Shown piece by piece: positions 1 through 12,200 of a stretch of DNA of 35,000 nt (the first letter of the stretch is position 1; each line of letters begins with the position of its first letter). The notes under the pieces were generated by a model. That model was not told where the DNA came from and searched no databases. It saw only the letters and a list, made by a program, of their open reading frames with translations. Source of the DNA: Symbiodinium natans (taxonomy: Eukaryota > Sar > Dinophyceae > Suessiales > Symbiodiniaceae); contig CAJNDS010000325.1 of NCBI GenBank assembly GCA_905221605.1, positions 112,501-147,500 of the forward strand, in the 5' to 3' direction. The position numbers and the translations under genes are program-made.

Positions 1-224
1 CTCGGGCACATGCCCCTGAGATCTGGCCCCATGTCGGGAAAAACCAGAACTGGTACACACTTTGGCTTGGCATGAACTGATGCAGTGATCACGAAACCAC
101 CAGACCCACAACACACTCAAGAGGAGTCAAGAAGAAGGGAAGAATGAAAAGGAGCATGGTTGCCTGCCTCGAGCGGCAGCTCCTGTTGCCAGTTGTGGTA
201 TCCAAGGCCCATAAATCCAAGGTG

Positions 225-281
225 CTGGCGATCCAAGGCACAGCGGTGCGATCATCGAGATGGGAATTTTGGGACTTCAGG
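225..281 (-). CDS. Candidate exon of the channel C-terminal tail
   Basis: The minus strand reads SQNSHLDDRTAVPWIAS then TLDL. The H-L-x-D-x-x-V-x-x-x-(I/F)-A-x-L-x-L spacing matches the segment that follows the EF-hand in many dinoflagellate channels. The acceptor AAG|TCC lacks the usual following G, so the start is uncertain. The remaining bases to position 1 show no clear domain, and the gene probably continues off the window. Confidence 0.4.
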
Positions 282-3200
282 GTACATGATGTCACAAAAA
301 GTGTGGTGGATACCAGCTGCAACGGCGTTGCCCAGGTACTCCACATGCAGGTACGTCCAGGTGATCAGCCTGGATATCCTCCCAACTCATAAGCAGCTTC
401 ATTGGCAGTGAGCGTATGAGCGGGTCACTGCCCCCTGCAAATGGAAATGTCAGTCACAGCGATCACCATGTTCAGGCGTTTACACACACACACACACACA
501 CCTCTGTGTACCGGCACCACTTCGCGGGTCAACCGCCAACGCAGATAACTTCAAGGTCTACAACCACAAAAGTCGTGCAATTGTGAACGCCGGAACCATT
601 CTTACTCCCAGACACCCCAACACCCCAAACCCAAGAAAATACTAAGCTCGAAACCCTCAACAGTCCAGCCGAAACCCTGAACCCAGACCAGCAAGGACCC
701 GCGCCCCAAAGCGCAGAGATCTCGTGGAAAGCGTCGCGTGCCTCGCGCAACGCGAGGGTGGACGTCTTGTTGGGGTTTAGGGTTCAGGAAACAGTTTAGG
801 GGTTTCGGGTTTAGGGTTTAGTGTTTAGGGTGTAGGGTTTAGGGTTTAAGGCTTACGGTTTCGGGTTAGGGTGGGGTTTCGGATGTTTGGCCTTTAGGAG
901 CTGCACTGCCAAGGAGCGTCTGGGGTTTAGGGGTTAGGGGACCGACCCTGGCAGTACTGCCAAGTTGCAAAGTAAAGGATTTAGGGTGATATGGGATTAT
1001 ATGGGAGAGTGGGCGAGGGGGGGGAGGGGGAGGGGGAGGGGGCGGGACGGCCATTAATTTGGAAGGAGCATGCAATTTTGATCTTGTTTTTTGTGGGGTT
1101 ACCCCTAACCCCTAAACAAAGCTGATTCTGCACTTCTGCACTAGCGGTTGCAAGTGGCCAACGGTTAAACCTTTAACCCTGAAAGGCCCTTGTAAGTGCA
1201 GCTGGTGCTGCCAACTTTCAAAGCTTTTGTGGTTTACATCTGTATATAGGGTTTAGGGTTTAGGGTTTAGGGTTTAGGGTTTAGGGTTTAGGGTTTAGGG
1301 TTTAGGGTTTAGGGTTTAGGGTTTAGGGTTTAGGGTTTAGGGTTTAGGGTTTAGGGTTTAGGGTTTTGGAGGTGAAAATTCTCCTTTTTGGGGGGCGGGT
1401 ACCCCGGCGGCTTTTCCGTGGAGGCCCCGCAAAGCCGCACCCTGCCACTGCAAGGACCAAGGGAGCTGGGTGGGCATCCTAGGGGGGTTTAAGGGTTCAG
1501 GGTTTAGGGCTTAGGGTTTGGGGTTTAGGGTTTAGGGTTTAGGGTTTAGGGTTTAGGGTTTAGGGTTTAGGGTTTAGGGTTTAGGGTTTAGGGTTTAGGG
1601 TTTAGGGTTTAGGGTTTAGGGTTTAGGGCTTAGGGCTTAGGGTTGGTTTTGCCCCTGTTCTTATGGGCCCCACCCCTTAACACTTAAAGGCTTGAGGATT
1701 AGGCCCACAAACCCGAAGCCCCGACCAGAAGCGCCTCCATCCAGGTAAAGCCGCCAGTGATGGAGCCGTACCTCACAAGTCAGGGGCCCTGCGCAAGAGG
1801 GTTTAGGGTTTAGGGTTTAGTGCCTAGGGTTTAGGGTTTAGGGTTTAGGGTTTAGGGTTTAGGGTTTAGTGCCTAGGGTTTAGGGTTTAGGGTTTAGGGT
1901 TTAGGGTTTAGGGTTAAGAACCGAATTGATAGTTGTTGTGCTCCAGGGTCTCTTTTTTTTGTGAGCTTTCACGGTTTAGGGTTTAGGGTGAAAGGTTTAG
2001 GGCTTAGGGACTCCTAAACTCAATCCTGAACCCTTGACCCTTGAACCCTTGAACCCTTGAACCCTTGAACCCTTGAACCCTTGAACCCTTGAACCCTTGA
2101 ACCCTTGAACCCTTGAACCCTTGAACCCCCTTGAACCCTTGAACCCTTGAACCCTTGAACCCTTGAACCCTTGAACCCTTGAACCCTTGAACCCTTGAAC
2201 CCTTGAACCCTTGAACCCTTGAACCCTTGAACCCTTGACCCCTTGAACCCTTGAACCCTTGAACCTTTGAACCCTAAACCCTATAAGGTAGCCCCCAACC
2301 CAGGGTTTAGCATTTCGGGTTGTTCGGGGTGCCGGGGTTTAAGTTTAGGCCCTTGGGTCGAGGGTTTCGAGTTTAGAGTTTAGGGTTTAGGGTTTAGAGT
2401 TTAGGGTTTAGGGTTTAGGGTTTAGGGTTTAGGGTTTAGGGTTTAGGGTTTAGGGTTTAGGGTTTAGGGTTTAGGGTTTAGGGTTTAGGGTTTAGGGTTT
2501 GGGGTTTGGGGTTTAGGGTTTAGGGTTTAGGGTTTAAGGCTTAGGGTTTAGGGTTTAGGGTTTGGGGTTGTTTAAGGCGAAGAGGGTAACTCTAAACCCC
2601 GAAACCTGCAACCCCGAGGCCCCATGACCCCAATCACTCCAGTCACCTCAATCACCCCACTCGCCCTCGGTTCAGCACTGAACCCTAAACCCTAAACCCT
2701 AAACCCTAAACCCTAAACCCTAAACCCTAAACCCAGAACCCCCATACTCTCAAGCTTCAGAGCACCACCAAGCCCCGAAAAACAAAACGCAAACGAGCCC
2801 CTAAAACCCTTGGAACTTCCAAAGCCCGAAAACCCTCGCAAACGAACCCCTAAAACCCTTAGAACTTCCAAAGCCCGAAAACCCTCAATGCCCGAAACCC
2901 TTCAACAAAACAACAAAACCGCCCCTCAACTCCAACGCCCCTACAACCTTACTGCTCTGAGGCGCAATATTCAATAAGACCGAAGTCCAACCCCAAACCC
3001 CCAAACCCCTAAACTCCCTAGCCCTAAACCCCTAAACCCTAAACCCTAAACCCTAAACCCCTAAACCCTAAACCCCAAACCCTCAAGTAGATCAACTCCC
3101 CCTGCTCCTCCCTCCCCCCCCCTGTATGGCCGCCGAGCAGCAGGGTGTGCATGGATTCTTCCAGGGAGCCTTACAGTGCAGGGTTTGGGGTTTGGGGTTT

Positions 3201-6200
3201 CGAGTGTAGGGTTTAGGTTTTAGGGTTTAGGGTTTAGGGTTTAGGGTTTAGGGTTTAGGGTTTAGGGTTTAGGGTTTTGGGTTTTGGGTTTTGGGTTTTG
3301 GGTTTTGGGCTCAGGGTTTGGGGTCTGGGGTTTAGGGTGCAGGGTTTCGGGTTCAGGGTTTTAGAGTTCAGGGCTTAGAGTTCAGGGTGCGGTTCAGGGG
3401 TTAGGGTTTGAACTTAGGTTTTTACAGGTTTTCGGCTTGCGGGTTGCAGGAATCAGGGCCTTGGGTTTTAGGGTTTCGGGTTCAGGGTTTAGGGTTTAGG
3501 CTTCAGGGTTTGGGGGTTGGGTTTCGGGGGTCCGGTCGGACCTGCGTCCGTAAACAGAGATGTTGTCACTTGGGATGTTCCCCCTTAAACTAACAGTCCT
3601 TAACAGGGATTCTTATAGGGGTTGCTATAATCCCTATTAAGGACATACTAACAGTCCTTAGTAGGGATTATAATCGGGATACTAATCCCTTTTTACGACT
3701 GTTCGTATAACCGGGGAACATCCCCAAATGCTGTCTATCAACAGGTCCCGAAAGGTTCATCCGTCTTGGGGTTTAGGGCTTAGGGTTTTGGGCTTAGGGT
3801 TTAGGGTTTAGGGTTCAGGTGTCAGGGTTCAGGGTTTAGGGAGTGGTTGTGAGGGCACTGAGGCGACTCTGTCGGCTTGGAGCTTTGGGTTTAGGGTTTA
3901 GGGTTTAGGGTTTAGGGTTTAGGGTTTAGGGTTTAGGGTTTAGGGTTTTTTTTTTAACAACCCTTCACTCCTTTTCGGGCGAGCTTACAGCTAGGGTAGG
4001 TTACGAAACCGGAAAGCAATGCCCCTCAGTACTCCCTGTGCATGATCATGTCACGCGCCCACGTCTAGACGCGCCAACGAGCCCATCTCTGTCACCTCCA
4101 CCACCACCTTCCTCCACCAAACCCTGCATGACTGGTCGAAGCTGAGCATGGTCAAGAAACACACAGGCACTTCCAGGAACTATGGCAGGACCGGCTGCAC
4201 AAGAACATCAGCAACGCGGGGTACGCCGCTTCACAGGTAATGCACGCAGGTCCGGACTAGTTTCGATCCATGATTGCATGTGGGGAGTGAACAGGCTGAC
4301 AATGCGCATGTTGCCACGGTGGGAGCGCAAGCTGTCTGCCAGAAGTCCAGGGAACATCATGTTTGAAGACCCAGGTATTCTCAAGGCTCTTCCACTTCTG
4401 CCTATCGACTGCAACTGCAGTCCAATCACCATCCATATTGCCCTCGCAGGCAACGGCCGTGATATCTCGCCCTTCATTACTGATTTTGGGAAAGTGACGT
4501 CGTTCGTGTCTTGACCCTACCGTGGACAGCTGTTCCTGCTTCCACCATGAATATTTTCTGAAACCAGTAAGAAGTCCAGCAGACGTAGGCAAGGCCTGGT
4601 AGAGAGCTCTAGCGCGATGTCCAGCATAGGACCAGAAGCACCGAAGAAATCTGGTACCCCACCGCTCCCTCCCACTAGCATGTATAAGCTGGCGCGATCC
4701 TCGGACAGCCCTCTGACGGAAACAATAAACAAATCATCAGGCATTCTATGAAACTTCGCCATCAGCCCCACGCAATGCACATGAAAGTCGTTAATGAGAA
4801 CGATTGCGGACTGTGTAGGAAAGATCGCTCCAATGCACCACGACATAGCTGGCCAAATAATGCGATCTAAAAGCCTCATCCTCTGTTGGATCGGCGCTCT
4901 AGAACAAAGGACATCCTGTGCTGCATAGAACTTGTTTCGGGCTTTCGCAATCAATGCCGCCACCACCTCAGACTCCTTGACCCCCGGAAACACAGGCAAC
5001 CCCATGACCTCCCAAGGCGCTTCGGACGGTTTAAGGGCTTCGATGCGGTGTCCCAACAAGCTCAGGTGTGTCCCCCCCACATTGCCACTGCAGAGAAGCG
5101 AGCTTTTGGATGGGTTGATGCGCAAACCATATTTGTCAAGGATGGACTGCAAAATGCCCAGCCTAGTTTGTAGCCTGGCCAACTGGCCATCCCACAACAA
5201 CAGGTCATCCATGTATGCCTGCTCCTCCAAGGGGCAAGCAGTCGCCCAACCTCCCGGCGGCGCCCGCGCATCGAGCTCTTCAATCACCACCGATATGACC
5301 CACGCGAACAAGGTTGCAGACTCCACCCCTCCTTGCCGAACTCCCGAATTCATGTCGGTGTGTCCTTCTCCCCAGATTGTTGGGATACAAGCGCCCCCTT
5401 CCCTCAGCATTGCGAGCAGGTTCTTGACCTCGGTGGGGTGCGACGTTCCCAGTTTGGAGACAATGAGGGAGGCTAGGCCAATGCGGTCGAGGCGGTCAAA
5501 AGCCTTCTCCAAATCAAGCTTAATAGCACAGATGGGAGTGCCCCACTCGTGACTGATCTGCATGACTCTCTGCATTGTCCATATATAGTCAGTGGATTGT
5601 CTATGTTTTGCACAGCACTGATGCGGGAGTCGAGGCTGAACTTCTGCCATAATCCTGTTCATAACCAGCCGCGCAAAGGTCTTGCTCAGGTGGCTGGTCA
5701 GGCAGATCGGGCGCAATTCTTTTGGGAGCAGCGGTGCGCAGGTTTTGGGCAACAACACCATGAAACTCTGGTACCACTCTGATGGATGCGAATACGATTG
5801 CAAAACGTGGTCAAAGAACTTGCGCATGGCCTCCGCTCCTTCGGACAATCCGAGAATCGCTTTCAAAAGTTCCTGAGGCACTCCATCAGGTCCAACAGCC
5901 TTGTTGTTACTTCCACCGAACACTGGGTTTAGGGTTTAGGGTTTAGGGTTTAGGGTTTAGGGTTTAGGGTTTAGGGTTTAGGGTTTAGGGTTTTAGGGTT
6001 TAGGGTTTAGGGTTTAGGGCTTTCATTTTTTATTTTGGGGTTCTGAAGCCTCAACAAGCCCTATAGCTTCTGGGGGATCCCGAGCAACCCTAAGACCCTA
6101 CGTAAACCTTTAAGCCTTCGGTTTAGGGTTTAGGGTTTAGGGTTTAGGGTTTAGGGTTTAGGGTTTAGGGTTTAGGGTTTAGGGTTTAGGGTTTAGGGTT

Positions 6201-9200
6201 TAGGGTTTAGGGTTTAGGGTTTAGGGTTTAGGGTTTAAGGGTTAGGGTTTAGGGTTTAGGGTTTAGGGTTTAGGGTTTGGTTTAGGGATGGTTTGCTCTA
6301 GGCCTGAGGGAACCCTAAACACGCCAACTGAGGGTCCACGTAACTATATAGTAACTATCTAGTATATACTTGGGCCCCAAGTATACACTACCACTTAAAA
6401 CCCGAAACCCTAAACCCTAAACCCTAAACCCTAAACCCTAAACCCTAAACCCTAAACCCTAAACCCTAAACCCTAAACCCTAAACCCTAAACCCTAAACC
6501 CTAAACCCTAAACCCTAAACCCCAGCCACTCCACGGAAGACAAGGAGCCGCAGCGCTGCCCCAGGAATTCGGCAACTATCGGGCTGAGGTTGCCAGTGTT
6601 CAACGCCCTGCCAGTGGCTTGGGGTTTGGGGTTTAGGCTTTAGGGTTTAGGTTTCCCAAGTCTCAACGCCTTGCGAGTGCATGTCGCAGTTTGGGGTTCA
6701 GGTTTTAGGGTTTGGGGTTTAGGGTTTGGGGTTTAGGGTTCAGGGTTTAGGGTTTAGGGGTTTGGTTGGGGTTTAGGGGTTTGGTTGGGGTTTAGGGGTT
6801 TAGGGGTTTAGGGGTTTAGGGGTTTAGGGGTTTAGGGGTTTAGGGGTTTAGGGGTTTAGGGTTTTGGGTTTAGGGGTTTTAGGGTTTAGGGGTTTAGGGT
6901 TTAGGGGGCTTAGGGGCTTAGCGGTTTAGCGGTTTAGCGGTTTAGGGGTTTAGGGGTTTAGGGGTTTAGGGGTTTAGGGGTTTAGGGGCTTAGGGGTTTA
7001 GGGGTTTAGGGGTTTAGGGGTTTAGGGGTTTAGGGGTTTAGGGGTTCAGGGGTTTAGGGGTTTAGGGGTTTAGGGGTTTAGGGGTTTAGGTTTTGGGAGG
7101 GGTCGGAGGTGGTTCGGGTTTTGGGGTGCTTTCAGGTTTCGGGTTTGGAGCTTTGCTGGTCCCGTATAACAGGAAGCACTTCACCCGACGCTCCAAGTCA
7201 GAGAAAGCGCAACCCTAAACCCTAAACCCTAAACCCTAAAAAACGCGGCCAGGAAGCTCGGTCGAGATGTCGGTGAAGATCAAGCCAAACAAGAAGATGA
7301 TCCTGCGTCCACGGTCCGGGGGTGCGCGGGTTCGTGGGAGAGGGGTTCCTAAACCCTAATTGAGCCCTAAACCCTTGGGCTTAGTACATGGATTCAAGGA
7401 GAAGGAAGCGCTCTCCATCTTCCCCCCCATCTTGGAGAGCGCGCTGTTTCTAAGCGTTCCCCGCCTCTTTAGACACCCGACAAGCCTGACCTGAAAGACA
7501 CTAGACCTCCTAAAGCTGAAAAGCCCTCAAACTTACGAGCCCTCAACCCTAAACCCTAAACCCTAAACCCTAAACCCTAAACCCTAAACCCTAAACCCTA
7601 AACCCCAAACCCTAATCCCTAAACCCTAAACCCCAAACCCGAGCCGAGCAGCAAGAAGAGGAGGACTGCGCTCCATGCCATGGCTCGCAGGGTGCGGCCG
7701 ATGCCTGTCAGCAGTTTAGGGTTTAGGGTTTAGGGTTTAGGGTTTAGGGTTTAGGGTTTAGGGTTTAGGGTTTAGGGTTTAGGGTTTAGGGTGTAGGGTT
7801 TAGGGTTTTGTGTTTAGGGTTTAGGGTTTAGGGTTTAGGGTTTAGGGTTTAGGGTTTAGGGTTTAGGGTTTAGGGTTTAGGGTTTAGGGTTTAGGGTTTA
7901 GGGTTTAGGGTTTAGGGTTTAGGGTTTAGGGTTTAGGGTTTAGGGCTAGGGCTTAGGGTTTAGGACGTAGAGTTCAGGCTTTGGAGCTTGTACCACTGTG
8001 CCACAAACGCATCGGTCGCAAGACACGCCGAGGGACAGAGCAGCAGAGTCCGCAAAGAGCGGATGAAGCCTCGGCTTAGCCATTGCTTGAAGGTTCATGG
8101 TACTTTAGGGTTTAGGGTTTAGGGTTTAGGGTTTAGGGTTTAGGGTTTAGGGTTTAGGGTTTAGGGTTTAGGGTTTAGGGTTTAGGGTTTAGGGTTTAGG
8201 GTTTAGGGTTTAGGGCTTACTAACCACTTATAACTGTAGTTATAACCCTATTTGGATTAAACCCCTAAAGGGCCTTATAGGGGTTATCCTAATTATAAGT
8301 AGGGTTGTACAGTCATAAGTGCTTCTTAAGCCCCATGAACCTCCAAGTGCCTTGGGATTTAGAACTACGAATTTCCTTAGGAACCCCAAGAAAAGTAGAA
8401 GACAATCCCTATCTTACCCTTATAAGGAAGGATCTCATTTAAATATTTCTTGGTTTTTTTTTGGGGGGGGGTCATTGGGATTTAGAACTACTACTTGGGT
8501 TGTTTTTTTTTTCCAAAACTGGGGTACCCCTCTTATACCCCAAATAGAATTGAATCCCCCTGTAAGCGGAGGCCCAACAAAACAAGGCTACCCCCCCATT
8601 TTTCGGAAACCCCCATTTCCTTAAGAACCCCCCCAAAAACAGATCATAATTAACCCTGTCTTACCCATATAAAGAAGGATATTCTATGTGTTTGGGGGCG
8701 GGGGGGGGGGGGTCTTGAGCAAACAGTGGAGAAGTGTGGGGGTGGGGGGGTTTACCCTAAACCCTAAACCCGAAATATGTTTGGGGGTTCAGAGTTCGGG
8801 TTTAGGGTTGCCACCCGGCCCTAACCCTAAACCCTAAACCCTAAACCCTAAACCCTAAACCCTAAACCCTAAACCCTAAACCCTAACCCCATTTGGGTTT
8901 TGGCTTGGGTTTGGGGTCTTGGGTTTGGTATAGGGTGTAGGTTTCTGGTTGGGGTGCTAGAAACTTAAGCCCCAGCCTTAAGGCCCTAAACCCCGCAGCC
9001 CCAGAAAGGGCCTGGGGCATCTGGGTAGAAGCGGTTGGTTTCAAACATCTAGGAAACTTTCAGATGGTGGTTACGAAGTGAGTGCACTTAAATGAGGCTT
9101 GCATCAGGCATATATATGGAGAGAACAAAATTGCATGCAAGGAGAGACAACCGACCTCAAGCTCCTCGGAGTTCGAGGGAGTTAGCGGGTTTAAGGCTTT

Positions 9201-12200
9201 AGGTTTTTCAGTTTGCAGCCTGGTTTAGGGTTTAGGGTTTAGGGTTTAGGGTTTAGGGTTTACGGTTTAGGGTTTAGGGTTTAGGGTTTAGGGTTTAGGG
9301 TTTAGGGTTTAGGGTCAGGGTGCAGGAGTTCAGGGTTCGGGATCTGGGGTTTTGGGCCCATACCGTAGGGAGGCCAAGACGCTACACTTTGAGTCCTCAC
9401 TGAGTTGCAGGGCATAGCTAGAGGGCTTATAGGCGATTCTGGTGGGTCTAGGGTTTAGGGTTTAGGGCTTAGGGTTTAGGGTTTAGGGCTTAGGGTTTAG
9501 GGTTTCGGGTTTAGGGTTTGGGGTTTAGGGCTTAGGGTTTAGGGTTTAGGGTTTAGGGTTTAGGGTTTAGGGTTTAGGGTTTAGGGCTAGGCGTAATATC
9601 CTCACAGCGGCGAACCAGGCGAACGATGCGAAAGGCTCGCGTGATCTTGGCGACCCGCAAGATTCCTCCCAGCATCGGACGGGTAGGGTTTAGGGTTTCG
9701 GGTTTCGGGTTTAGGGTTTGGGGTTTAGGGTTTAAGGTTTAGGGTAAGGGTAGTGGCTCAGAGCTTCAGCACCTTCTCCTTTAAGGGTTTTAGGCCAAAA
9801 CTCCGCATGCTCTGTCAGGGGTCCAGGAGCTCCACTGGGCAATCTAAGGCCCCCACCCCACCCGCCTGCAACACGCCACCCCAAGGGGCGGGCCGACGGG
9901 TGGGCTTTCGGCTTTAGGGTTTAGGGTTTAGGGTTTAGGGTTTGGGGTTTGGGGTTTAGGGTTTAGGGTTTAGGGTTTAGGGTTTAGGGCTACTACACTG
10001 TCTCCTCCAAAGTTGAGGACAAGCTACAGCCCTGCTTGATTGTGGGTTTAGGGGCTTAGGGCGGCTTTAGGCCCTAAACCCGAAACCCTAAACCCTAAAC
10101 CCAAAACCCTAAACCCTAAACCCTAGAAGGGCAGTTTAGGCAGCAGCCGAGGGTCTCAGCAACCCTAAAACCCTAAACCCTAAACCCTAAACCCTAAACT
10201 CTAAACCCTAAACCCTAAACCTGAAACCCCAAACCCTACACCCTAAACCCCAAAAGCGCCGAGGGTCTCAGCAAGCGCATGTTCGTCAGCACGTTGGTGT
10301 TCTCCGCATCCTGCGCCTGCGTCCGAGGGCCCTCGACCTCCAGCCTCATCCCTGTTTAGGGTTTAGGGTTTAGGGTTTAGGGTTTAGGGTTTAGGGTTTA
10401 GGGTTTAGGGTTTAGGGTTTAGGGTTTAGGGTTTAGGGTTTAGGGTTTAGGGTTTAGGGTTTAGGGTTTAGGGTTTAGGGTTTAGGTTTGGGGTTTAGGG
10501 TTTAGGGGCTAGGGCTTAGGGCTGCGAAACCCTGAACCTTGTGCCCTTAAACCCCTGCCCCCCCCCCCCCCCTTTAGGGCCTAGTTAAGGTATAGGGCTG
10601 AAGCTGAACCCAGAACATTTGTGGCCGACATGCCCCATGAGCCACTTTCCTACTTCGTCAAAGCGGCACCCAACATGAGAAAGAGCCGTCCTAAACCCTA
10701 AACCCTAACCCCTAAACCCTAAACCCGAAACCCGAAACCCTAAACCCTAAACCCTCAACCTAAACCCTAAACAATGAACCCTTAAGCTTAACCCTGAACC
10801 CTTAACCCTAACCCTAAACCCTGAACCCCTTTCAGACCGTCCCCCAAGTGGCCTCTTGCTGCACTATGACCTCGACGATGAACTCCTCAATGGGGTTTGG
10901 GGCTTAGGGTTTCGGGTTTAGGGTCTAAGATTCAGGGTTTAGGGTTTAGGGTCCTGGGGCTAGAGCTTGTCAAGGTTGTGAGAGAACCCCCGGACTGAGG
11001 GGACCCAAACGAACTATTTCACCCACAAACCATTTAACAACCATGTAAAGGAGGAGGAAAACATCCGTCGGGCGCGGAAAAAGGCATCGAACAATCATCG
11101 AACATTTATCCAGAGTTCATCAAACATTCATCGAGAATCCATCACAAAAACTCGTCCAAAATTCCTCCCGCAGCTCGGGGCGCGTCTATGAATCATTGAA
11201 GTGGGAGGAGCTAACAGGGCACCGCATTCGGCAGGATGGCTGGGAAGACTGTTTTTCGTTGGTCTTCTAAGATTTCGATGCTCGTTGATTCTTCGATGTT
11301 TTTCCCCTCCCCCCCTCCCTCATGCTTTGATAGTTTTGATACCACAACGATTTTCTGTATATATAAAAAAGCGAAGGCTGGCTAGGGTGTAGGGTTTAGG
11401 GCTTAGGGCTTAGGGCTTAGGGCTTGGGGCTTAGGGCTTAGGGCTTAGGGCTTAGGGCTTAGGGTTTAGGGTTTAGGGTTTAGGGTTTAGGGTTTAAGGT
11501 TTAGGGTTTAGGGTTTAGGGTTTAGAGTTTAGGACTACGTGGAGGTTCATGGGTAATGAGAAGTACGGATTTGTTGATCCATTTTCCTGGATTTCCAGTC
11601 TATAGACGGCTGGGCTTATCATAAGGTGAAGGTGGGCAGCTACACCCTGCAACCCTGGTACTAAAGCCCTGCAACCCTAAAAAACCCAAAGCCCTGAAAC
11701 CCTGAACTCCCTAAACCCTATGCCCTTAACCTTAAACCCTAGACCCTAAACTCCCTAAATGCTAAACCCTCAAAACCCGAACCTCCCGAAAGCCCCAAAA
11801 AGCGACCACGGAGCGAACAGGCTCGTCGACACCACCATCAAGTCCAACCACATCCACATCCAGTCCTGGCTTTCGGCGGAGACACAAGGGGGGACTGAGG
11901 TCTGAGGGTTTGGGGTTTTAGGGTTCTCAGAGTTGAGGGTTTAGGGTTTTCAGGGTTTAGGGTTTTCAGGGTTTAGGGAGTTCAGGGTTTAGGGAGTTTA
12001 GGGTTTCGGGAGCTTAGGGCTTAGGGATTTAGGGCTTAGGGTTTAGGCTTGTTATAAGCCCTAGCCTCCAAAAACCCTGAAGAACTGCTTGCGCCGCTTC
12101 TGTGATTCCTGGCACAGGTAAAGGATGATTGAATCGCCACTTCCTTTGTTGTTGAACATCCCGAACCCTAAACCCTAAACCCTAAACCTTAAACCCTTGG

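Noticed and set aside
3840-3888. S4-like VVVRALRRLCRLG on the plus strand
   Set aside because: It is on the strand opposite to the channel gene, very short, and a complete S4 is already present in order on the minus strand.
4182-5876. Plus-strand frames up to 206 codons inside the LINE
   Set aside because: They are antisense to the reverse transcriptase, whose motifs are unambiguous on the minus strand.
9320-9450. Minus-strand island TRIAYKPSSYALQLSEDSK as a channel exon
   Set aside because: The S4 exon joins the S4-S5 exon directly in phase and sense, leaving no place for it.
12060-12165. Minus-strand island MFNNKGSGDSIILYLCQES as an S2-S3 exon
   Set aside because: The S2 exon joins the S3 exon directly, giving the expected GRDW turn; an alternative exon remains possible but unsupported.
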